A stretch of 6,641 nucleotides of DNA from JAPEKQ01 sp964597945 (GTDB lineage Bacteria > Joyebacterota > Joyebacteria > Joyebacterales > Joyebacteraceae), in assembly GCA_964597945.1 (NCBI GenBank), contig CAZRAD010000136.1, forward strand, positions 1 to 6,641, in the 5' to 3' direction. Positions 1-4,921 of the stretch are shown piece by piece. A model generated the notes under the pieces. The model ran no database searches, had not been told where the DNA came from, and saw nothing but the letters and a program-made list of their open reading frames with translations. The first letter of the stretch is position 1, and each line of letters begins with the position of its first letter. Position numbers and translations under genes: made by a program.

Positions 1-360
<360 letters not shown>

Positions 361-389
361 GCTGTACTACTCCCCGTCTTGGCTCGATC

Positions 390-692
390 CTAGAGGATCG
401 CCAGGATGTCATCGTCCTTCATGAAGAGATACTCCTCGCCGTCCACCGTGATCTCACTGCCCGACCACTTGCCGAAGAGCACCTCGTCGCCCACCTTGAC
501 GTCCATATCGATCCGCTTGCCGTCGTCGGTCATGCGGCCCGGGCCCTTGGCGACGACCTTGCCGCGCTGGGGCTTCTCCTTGGCCGAGTCCGGAACGATG
601 ATGCCGCCGGCGGTCGTCTGGAGCTCCTCCTCGAGCCTCTTGACGAGAACCCGATTGGACAGCGGCTTGATGTTCAGCTTCTTCGCTGCCAT
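390..692 (-). CDS. groES: Co-chaperonin GroES
   Basis: Ten-kilodalton co-chaperonin that caps the GroEL cylinder as a heptamer during folding. The 100-residue length is normal for the family (about 95-105). The start is ATG 690-692 and the stop TAG 390-392. Features seen are the N-terminal strand LNIKPLSNRVLVKRLEEE (6-23), the GroEL-binding mobile loop TAGGIIVPDSA (27-37) with the hydrophobic tripeptide IIV, the roof-loop region around GPGRMTDDG (50-58), and the C-terminal barrel GDEVLFGKWSGSEITVDGEE (68-87) followed by LFMKDDDILAIL. A very strong AAGGAGG ribosome binding site at 699-705 is 6 nt before the ATG. The gene is first in the groESL operon and is preceded by a leader of roughly 140 nt, a CIRCE operator and a sigma-70-like promoter. 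Nothing is missing or unusual in the protein. Confidence 0.98.
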   Translation of the reverse strand: MAAKKLNIKPLSNRVLVKRLEEELQTTAGGIIVPDSAKEKPQRGKVVAKGPGRMTDDGKRIDMDVKVGDEVLFGKWSGSEITVDGEEYLFMKDDDILAIL

Positions 693-698
693 CTCTCT

Positions 699-705
699 CC
701 TCCTT
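699..705 (-). promoter_or_regulatory. Ribosome binding site of groES
   Basis: AAGGAGG on the minus strand, 6 nt before ATG 690-692. It is a near-perfect anti-16S match and fixes the groES start. Confidence 0.85.
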
Positions 706-755
706 CATGCATGTGACCCGTGTCGCGTTGCCTCTGCACTCCACACCGTCGCCGC

Positions 756-790
756 CTCCCGGCCGCGCACGCCCGAGCCCTCGCCGGGAG
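756..790 (-). repeat. Inverted repeat in the groESL 5' leader
   Basis: CTCCCGGC (756-763) and GCCGGGAG (783-790) form a perfect 8-bp GC-rich inverted repeat separated by 19 nt. It lies between CIRCE and the groES ribosome binding site, so it would form a stem in the 5' untranslated leader of groESL mRNA. A smaller GGCC...GGCC repeat sits next to it at 802-813. There is no following U-tract, so it is not an ordinary intrinsic terminator. In a GC-rich background such a repeat can arise by chance, and no function is claimed. Confidence 0.4.
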
Positions 791-815
791 ATGCGGGACA
801 AGGCCGTGCGGCCGG

Positions 816-842
816 TTAGCAGTCGTCTTATCGGAGTGCTAA
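816..842 (-). promoter_or_regulatory. CIRCE operator (HrcA binding site) of groESL
   Basis: On the plus strand the element reads TTAGCAGTC (816-824), nine spacer bases, GAGTGCTAA (834-842). The CIRCE consensus is TTAGCACTC-N9-GAGTGCTAA, so the match is exact in one arm and has a single C-to-G change in the other. It sits upstream of groES and covers the expected transcription start of the promoter at 841-869, the classic position for repression by HrcA. HrcA is not encoded in this window. Confidence 0.93.
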
Positions 843-869
843 TCTAACCGAAGCGCATCGAGGGTGCAA
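841..869 (-). promoter_or_regulatory. Probable sigma-70-type promoter of groESL
   Basis: Minus strand: TTGCAC (positions 869-864) as a -35-like box, a 17-bp spacer, and TAGATT (846-841) as the -10 box. The start would fall near 834, inside CIRCE. The boxes are only moderate matches (-35 3/6, -10 4/6), but the spacing and the overlap with CIRCE are those of HrcA-controlled promoters. It starts 22 nt beyond the coaX stop. Confidence 0.6.
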
Positions 870-890
870 GCGGTTTTTCGAGGAGGCTCG

Positions 891-1661
891 CTACTGCTCC
901 GTGACCTTCTCATAGACGAGAGCCAGCCCCATGAGTGTGAGATCCGGCTCGACCCGCTCGATGGTCTCCGAGAGCGGAGCGATGGTCGGAGCCAGCCCGC
1001 CGGTGGCGATCACCAGGGGCTTCTCCCCGATCTCGGCCGAGAGCCTTCTCACGATAGCGTCAACCTGCCCCGCCGCTCCGAAGATGATGCCGGCGCGGAG
1101 CGATTCGTCGGTGGAGCGGCCGATCGACGATTCGGGCGCATCCATCCTCACACCGTGAAGGAGCGCCGCACGTCTGAAGAGGTTCTCGCTCGACGTTCTG
1201 ACGCCGGGAGCGATCGCGCCACCCGCGTAGTGGCCGTTCGCGGTGATGACGTCGAACGTCGTGGCCGTCCCGAAATCGACCACGATAGCGGCCCTGCGCG
1301 TGAGCTTCCGCACGGCGACTGCGTTCGCGAGCCGGTCCGCCCCGACCTCCGTGGGGTCATAGTAGTCGATGATGATGTCGAGCTCGAGATCGGAGCGCAC
1401 GACGACGGGCGGGAGCTTGAGCGCGTCCCGCGACATCTGCTCGAGCGCGCCCGTGATCGGAGGAACCACGCAGCAGATCACGACACCGGAGATCTCCTCG
1501 ATACCCGCGCACGCGTGCTCACAGAGCTGATGGACCAACAGTCCGTATTCGTCCGCCGTACGGTCGCGGTTCGTGCTCACGCGCCAGCTCGAAACGACCT
1601 TGCCGCCCCGCAGGAATCCAAAGACCATGTTCGTGTTGCCCACGTCGATTGCCAGAAGCAT
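891..1661 (-). CDS. coaX: Type III pantothenate kinase (CoaX)
   Basis: Cytosolic enzyme that phosphorylates pantothenate with ATP, the first step of coenzyme A synthesis; the type III family is typically insensitive to CoA feedback. At 256 residues it has the usual length. Motifs of the ASKHA-fold kinase seen are the phosphate-binding DVGNTN (6-11), CCVVPP (63-68), GADR with the catalytic Asp109 (107-110), DFGTATTFD (129-137), GGAIAPG (147-153), ATGGLA (219-224) and the C-terminal EPDLTLMGL (238-246). The start is ATG 1659-1661, with GGAGG at 1666-1670 only 4 nt upstream, a rather short spacing. The stop is TAG 891-893. The gene lies 52 nt downstream of the DUF3307 gene in the same direction with no clear promoter between them, so it is probably cotranscribed from the satD promoter. 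CoaX is often encoded next to birA and nadC, but here two genes separate it from birA. Confidence 0.96.
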   Translation of the reverse strand: MLLAIDVGNTNMVFGFLRGGKVVSSWRVSTNRDRTADEYGLLVHQLCEHACAGIEEISGVVICCVVPPITGALEQMSRDALKLPPVVVRSDLELDIIIDYYDPTEVGADRLANAVAVRKLTRRAAIVVDFGTATTFDVITANGHYAGGAIAPGVRTSSENLFRRAALLHGVRMDAPESSIGRSTDESLRAGIIFGAAGQVDAIVRRLSAEIGEKPLVIATGGLAPTIAPLSETIERVEPDLTLMGLALVYEKVTEQ

Positions 1662-1713
1662 GTTTCCTCCGAGTCGAGCTGGTCCCCGCGTCCGCCGTCA
1701 ACGCGTTGTCGGT

Positions 1714-2481
1714 CTATGCCGACAGCAGATGCCGCACCAGAATTCCTGTCCCGACGGCCACGAGCATGCTCGCGAGCGTGCCGATCAGGTAGTAGTCTGC
1801 GAAGCTCTTGTCGTCGAGCTCCCTGAATCTGGCGATCGACTTCGCCGCGATCACGAAGCCCAGGGCGCCCCACTGTCCGAACAGCACCAGCGAGAAGACG
1901 AGTGTCCGTTCGAGACACCCGATGGTCCGTCCCATCGCGTACTGATGACCGCTCTCTCCGGCCTCCGCGGGGACGACCTCCGGATAGCGCGCGAGCAACC
2001 GCCTCACAACCGCCGTCCCGCCCTTCCAGTTGAGCGCAAGGCCGCCGGCGACCGCAGCGATCCGTCCGTACGTAGCGATCGCTCCGCCCGCTCCACACGG
2101 AACCCAGTCCGCGAACTGCACCGAGCCGCTCCGTTCCGCAACGAACCACCACAGGGCCAGGATGGCCGCCGCGTGCACGGCCTGGTCGACCATCAACCCC
2201 GGGAATGCGCGCTCCGGAATGTCGCGGACGATCGCTCTGCGGACGATGTCGGTCACCGTATGGACCACGCCCAGCGCGATCAGTCCGACGAGCAGCTGCG
2301 GCGTGAGGAACGGTACAGCGACCACGACATGCGTCCCCAGCGTCGCCAGGCCGTGGATGAGCATCGCGCTCATCTGCCGTTCCTTCCGCGCCGCAATGCT
2401 CTCGGTCTGCACGACGAAGTCCGCGATCGCGTGTCCGACGAACAGGAGCACCAGGAGCGTCAGCGAGGGGGTCCAGCTCAC
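1714..2481 (-). CDS. DUF3307 family multi-pass membrane protein
   Basis: Integral membrane protein of unknown biochemical function, 255 residues. The DUF3307 signature is at the N-terminus: a hydrophobic helix followed by HAIADFVVQTESIAARK (residues 17-33) with conserved-type His17, Asp21, Gln25 and Lys33. It is followed by LIHGLATLGTH (41-51), a helix ending VVHTVTDIVRR (72-82) with His74 and Asp78, and DQAVHAAAILALWWF (99-113). The C-terminal half has GRTIGCLERTLVF (184-196), GQWGALGFVIAAKSIARF (202-219) and ELDDKSFADYYLIGTLAS (221-238), a pattern I know from longer DUF3307 proteins. I estimate six or seven membrane segments. The start is GTG 2479-2481, overlapping the satD stop as GTGA, with a GGGAGG ribosome binding site at 2488-2493. 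This tight coupling to SatD, a known neighbour of this family, implies the two act together. Substrate or partner is unknown; the conserved polar residues in helices could suit a transporter or a membrane enzyme, but that is speculation. Confidence 0.88.
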   Translation of the reverse strand: MSWTPSLTLLVLLFVGHAIADFVVQTESIAARKERQMSAMLIHGLATLGTHVVVAVPFLTPQLLVGLIALGVVHTVTDIVRRAIVRDIPERAFPGLMVDQAVHAAAILALWWFVAERSGSVQFADWVPCGAGGAIATYGRIAAVAGGLALNWKGGTAVVRRLLARYPEVVPAEAGESGHQYAMGRTIGCLERTLVFSLVLFGQWGALGFVIAAKSIARFRELDDKSFADYYLIGTLASMLVAVGTGILVRHLLSA

Positions 2482-3146
2482 ACCCTGCCTCCCGCGTCGC
2501 GACGGGTCGCCTCGATGGCCCCCGAGAGGAGCTTCTTCACCGTACGTTCGGCCTCTGTGAACGGTTCGTAGAGCGCCGCCTTGAGCGCCTTGCTCACCGT
2601 CGCCTCGCTGACGCCCCGCGCCGCCGCGGCCGCCTTCTGCTCTCCGAGCTCACGCACGACGAACACGGTCTCCGCCTGCACCTCGGTCCACGACCGCCGC
2701 ACACCGCCCATGATGCGGAAGAGCCCGTTCATCAGCTCGTCCCGCGCTCCGCCGAACCCGGCCACGGTCACCCAGCGGTCATCGCGCTTGCCGCGCTCGA
2801 CCGCCTCCCGTGCGCGGTGGAAACACGGGCCGTCCATCCCGATGGCATCCTGCCGCAGCGGGGTGGCAAGCTCACCCACTCCGATGCCGTATCTCGCCCG
2901 CACTCCCCCCAATCCGCGCTCCAGCGTCGCGACGACATCGAATGCGTGCTCAGCCGTGAGGAGAAGCCCCTGGAACTCGTCGCCCAGGGTCACGACGAAC
3001 CGCGCCGCAAGCGCATCAGCCCACTCGGCGTTCGCACTCGAGAGCGCCGCCAGAACGCTCGCCTGCGCCGCCGCGCGATCCTCAAGCCCTCGTGAGGCGA
3101 CCAGGTCCCCGATCAGCGCCACGTATGTCTTCGCTGTTCCTCTCAT
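2478..3146 (-). CDS. SatD family protein (cyclase-like N-terminus plus C-terminal helix-turn-helix)
   Basis: A protein of 222 residues in the SatD family, named after satD of the Streptococcus mutans sat (secretion and acid tolerance) locus; its molecular role is not established. Seen in the sequence: YVALIGDLVASRGLEDR (8-24), then FVVTLGDEFQGLL (50-62), ARYGIGVGEL (84-93) and GMDGPCFHRAREAVERGK (103-120). Two aspartates in beta-strand contexts (Asp14, Asp56) and the order of these blocks recall GGDEF or class III nucleotidyl cyclase folds; this is inference. Residues 168-206 (GEQKAAAAARGVSEATVSKALK and beyond) read as a sigma-70 region 4-like helix-turn-helix, suggesting DNA binding. I chose ATG 3144-3146 because AGAGG at 3153-3157 is 6 nt upstream; an in-frame GTG at 3171-3173 would add nine residues but has no ribosome binding site. 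It overlaps the DUF3307 gene by 4 bp and is preceded by its own promoter with palindromes, which fits autoregulation. Confidence 0.87.
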   Translation of the reverse strand: MRGTAKTYVALIGDLVASRGLEDRAAAQASVLAALSSANAEWADALAARFVVTLGDEFQGLLLTAEHAFDVVATLERGLGGVRARYGIGVGELATPLRQDAIGMDGPCFHRAREAVERGKRDDRWVTVAGFGGARDELMNGLFRIMGGVRRSWTEVQAETVFVVRELGEQKAAAAARGVSEATVSKALKAALYEPFTEAERTVKKLLSGAIEATRRDAGGRV

Positions 3147-3152
3147 GGTTTG

Positions 3153-3157
3153 CCTCT
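3153..3157 (-). promoter_or_regulatory. Ribosome binding site that decides the satD start
   Basis: Minus-strand AGAGG (in GGGAAGAGGC), 6 nt before ATG 3144-3146. The alternative GTG at 3171-3173 is preceded by TGGCTGATTC, which carries no purine-rich site, so the shorter protein is preferred. Confidence 0.65.
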
Positions 3158-3214
3158 TCCCGCCACGTCCCACGAATCAGCCACATTCGTGCAAGCCTGC
3201 GAGATTCATTCCAG

Positions 3215-3232
3215 TTAGCCGTAAACGGCTAA
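3215..3232 (-). promoter_or_regulatory. 18-bp palindrome, probable operator (downstream site)
   Basis: TTAGCCGTAAACGGCTAA: perfect 8-bp arms (TTAGCCGT/ACGGCTAA) around a 2-bp centre. It lies about +11 to +28 from the start predicted for the satD promoter, where a bound repressor would block the polymerase. It shares 13 of 18 positions with the site at 3244-3261. The likely ligand is the helix-turn-helix of SatD itself, by inference from position only. Confidence 0.65.
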
Positions 3233-3243
3233 TATCGTATTAC

Positions 3244-3261
3244 TTAGCCATATTAGGCCAA
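3244..3261 (-). promoter_or_regulatory. Second, imperfect operator-like palindrome overlapping the -10 box
   Basis: TTAGCCATATTAGGCCAA on the plus strand, with outer half-sites TTAGCC and GGCCAA in the same 12-bp start-to-start arrangement as the perfect palindrome at 3215-3232. Its centre is the -10 hexamer (3250-3255), so a protein bound here would directly occlude the promoter. The two palindromes begin 29 bp apart, with 11 bp between them. Confidence 0.55.
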
Positions 3262-3278
3262 CCCTGCGACCCTGTCAA
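3250..3278 (-). promoter_or_regulatory. Strong sigma-70-type promoter of satD-DUF3307(-coaX)
   Basis: Minus strand: a perfect -35 TTGACA (3278-3273), a 17-bp spacer, and -10 TAATAT (3255-3250; four of six consensus bases). Transcription would start near 3243 and give a leader of about 97 nt before the satD ATG. The -35 is 55 bp beyond the birA stop. No gene reads the other way, so the promoter serves satD and probably DUF3307 and coaX. Confidence 0.75.
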
Positions 3279-3288
3279 GCAGCATCTT

Positions 3289-3317
3289 GCCGCTCCGCCT
3301 CGCCACGCGGCAGCGGC
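3289..3317 (-). terminator. GC-rich hairpin after birA, terminator-like but without a U-tract
   Basis: GCCGCT-CCGC (3289-3298) pairs with GCGG-C-AGCGGC (3307-3317): a 10-bp stem with a one-base bulge and an 8-nt loop, beginning 15 nt after the birA stop. It sits exactly between the uvrB-nadC-birA transcript and the satD promoter, a good place for a terminator. On the minus strand the following bases (AAGATGCTGC) are not T-rich, so intrinsic termination is uncertain; it could also protect a 3' end. Confidence 0.35.
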
Positions 3318-3332
3318 GTATCAGCCCCCCTA

Positions 3333-4070
3333 TCAGCGCTCGCGAAGGAGACCCAGCGTGACATCCCCGTGCGGCATCAGGACAACGCGCTCACCGTCCT
3401 CCACATCCACCACGAGCCCCCCGTCTTCCCGGATGCCCAGGGCAGTCCCGCGGAACGTCTCCTCCCCCCGTGTCGCGAGCACACGCCTCCCGAGTTCGAG
3501 CGAGCGAGCGCGCCACTCGTCCACCACCGCAGCGAGACTCCCCCCCGACACCATCGCAAGACGCACCTCGAGCTCCTCGAGCAGGAGCTCACGCAGCCCC
3601 ACCAGCCCGACCGGAGCCCCACCCTCCACGGCGAGCGACGTCGTGCGGTACTGCTCGGTCGACGGCAGCTGTCCTGCGCTCAGATTCGCGTTGATCCCGA
3701 TTCCCAACAGCACGGTTCGCGCCGCCGCCTCGGCCATCACACCTCCGAGCTTCGCTCCTCCCGCGTAGAGATCGTTGGGCCACTTCACGCGCACGTCCAC
3801 GCCGGCCGCCCTCCAGCACGCGGCGACGGCGGCGAGCGCCCCAGCCACCGTCACGAGCGGTCCCAGTGAATCCGGAGACCTGAGCAGAACGGTGAGCCAC
3901 AGCCCGCCGCGCGGGGACTCCCAGCGGTTCCCGCGGCGCCCGCGGCCGCTCGTCTGCTCGGCCGCCACGACCACGAGCCCGTCCGGGGCGCCCGCGCGCG
4001 CGCGTTTGCGCGCCAGGTCCATGGTGGAGGTTACGGTGTCGTGGGTCTCGATGGTCCAGCGGGTGTTCAC
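3333..4070 (-). CDS. birA: Biotin--[acetyl-CoA-carboxylase] ligase (BirA), lacking the DNA-binding domain
   Basis: Cytosolic ligase that activates biotin with ATP to biotinyl-AMP and attaches it to the biotin carboxyl carrier domain of acetyl-CoA carboxylase and related enzymes. 245 residues. Seen: STMD (15-18), the nucleotide/biotin loop EQTSGRGRRGNRWESPRGG (38-56), KWPNDL (96-101), KLGGVMAE (107-114) with the lysine matching the biotin-contacting Lys183 of E. coli, GIGINANL (133-140), and an SH3-like C-terminal domain (about 192-243, GRRVLATRGEETFRGTALG onwards). There is no N-terminal winged helix, so this is a monofunctional ligase, not a repressor. Start is GTG 4068-4070, overlapping the nadC stop as GTGA, with GAGGA at 4077-4081. 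The same frame stays open upstream to 5075, but that part runs through nadC and uvrB and is an arginine-rich artefact. Clustering with nadC and coaX is common for this gene. Confidence 0.95.
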   Translation of the reverse strand: MNTRWTIETHDTVTSTMDLARKRARAGAPDGLVVVAAEQTSGRGRRGNRWESPRGGLWLTVLLRSPDSLGPLVTVAGALAAVAACWRAAGVDVRVKWPNDLYAGGAKLGGVMAEAAARTVLLGIGINANLSAGQLPSTEQYRTTSLAVEGGAPVGLVGLRELLLEELEVRLAMVSGGSLAAVVDEWRARSLELGRRVLATRGEETFRGTALGIREDGGLVVDVEDGERVVLMPHGDVTLGLLRER

Positions 4071-4921
4071 GGCGCGTCCTCGTCGAAGAGGAGCGACAGG
4101 TCGAGCGCCGGCGCGGAGTGCGTAACACTGCCGACCGAGATGAAATCGGGACCGAGCGACGCGATCTCGCGGAGACGTTCGAGCGTGACGTTGCCCGAGA
4201 CCTCGATCTCGGCGCGGTGCGCGTGCGACCGCGCCTTCGCGATAGCCTGTTCCATCACATCGCGCGACATGTTGTCGAGCATCACGCGGTCGGCGTGCGC
4301 GTCGAGCGCCCGGTCCAGCTCCGTGAGATTGGTGACCTCGACCTCGATCTTGATACCCGGGTGCCTCGCGCGGACTCCGGCCACGGCTGGGCCGATGCCC
4401 ATCGCGGCCGCGATGTGGTTCTCCTTGATCAGAGCCATGTCCCAGAGGCCGACCCGGTGGTTCGCCCCTCCACCGACCGCCACCGCGTACTTCTCCAGCA
4501 CGCGAAGTCCGGGCGTGGTCTTCCTGGTGTCGAGCAGCCGTACGCCTGTCCCCTCGAGTTCCCCGACGTATCGGGCCGTGATCGTCGCGACGCCCGAGAG
4601 GCGCTGGAGGAAATTGAGCGCGGTGCGCTCGGCCGTGAGGATGGCGCGGCTTCGACCCTTGAGCGTCGCCACGACGGCGCCGGGCCTCAGAGCCGCACCG
4701 TCGATGAGGTGCGACGTCATCACCAACGATGGATCGAGCGCGCGGAAGACCGCCTCCGCGACCGTGATGCCGGCCAAGACACCGTCCTGCTTTGCGATGA
4801 TGCGCGCGCTGGCCAGCTGCCCCTGAGGGACCGTGCTGTCCGTCGTGACGTCGCCCGTTCCGACGTCCTCCTCGAGCGCGCGGCGGATGATGTCCGCCGC
4901 AGCCTGTTCGATCGTGCTCAC
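4067..4921 (-). CDS. nadC: Nicotinate-nucleotide diphosphorylase (carboxylating), quinolinate phosphoribosyltransferase
   Basis: Converts quinolinate and phosphoribosyl pyrophosphate to nicotinate mononucleotide, CO2 and pyrophosphate, the last step of de novo pyridine ring synthesis for NAD; cytosolic, usually a homodimer or hexamer of dimers. 284 residues, normal length. Motifs seen are EDVGTGDVTT (18-27), ERTALNFLQRLSG (98-110), the signature DTRKTTPGLR (131-140) with the substrate-binding Arg/Lys residues, GGGANHRVGLWDMALIKENH (150-169), EVEV (193-196), MLDN (214-217), EVSGNV (240-245) and ISVGSVTHSAPALDLSL (261-277). All expected active-site blocks are present. Start is GTG 4919-4921 within a GTGA overlap with the uvrB stop, with AGGAGG at 4927-4932. 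It overlaps birA by the same 4 bp at its other end, so uvrB, nadC and birA are translationally coupled. nadA and nadB are not in the window. Confidence 0.97.
   Translation of the reverse strand: MSTIEQAAADIIRRALEEDVGTGDVTTDSTVPQGQLASARIIAKQDGVLAGITVAEAVFRALDPSLVMTSHLIDGAALRPGAVVATLKGRSRAILTAERTALNFLQRLSGVATITARYVGELEGTGVRLLDTRKTTPGLRVLEKYAVAVGGGANHRVGLWDMALIKENHIAAAMGIGPAVAGVRARHPGIKIEVEVTNLTELDRALDAHADRVMLDNMSRDVMEQAIAKARSHAHRAEIEVSGNVTLERLREIASLGPDFISVGSVTHSAPALDLSLLFDEDAP

Noticed and set aside
884..899. CGAG/CTCG mini-hairpin with an A/T run at the coaX stop as a terminator
   Set aside because: The stem is only 4 bp, and the run is A on the coaX strand, so it cannot terminate coaX. On the plus strand the T-run precedes the stem.
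1699..1708. Palindrome CAACGCGTTG between DUF3307 and coaX, with a TTGACG nearby as a possible coaX promoter
   Set aside because: No -10 box at suitable spacing, and a single 10-bp palindrome in GC-rich DNA is weak evidence; the 52-nt gap is better read as ordinary intra-operon spacing.
3147..3173. GTG 3171-3173 as the satD start
   Set aside because: No purine-rich site upstream, while ATG 3144-3146 has AGAGG at 6 nt and puts the family's YVALIGD near the N-terminus.
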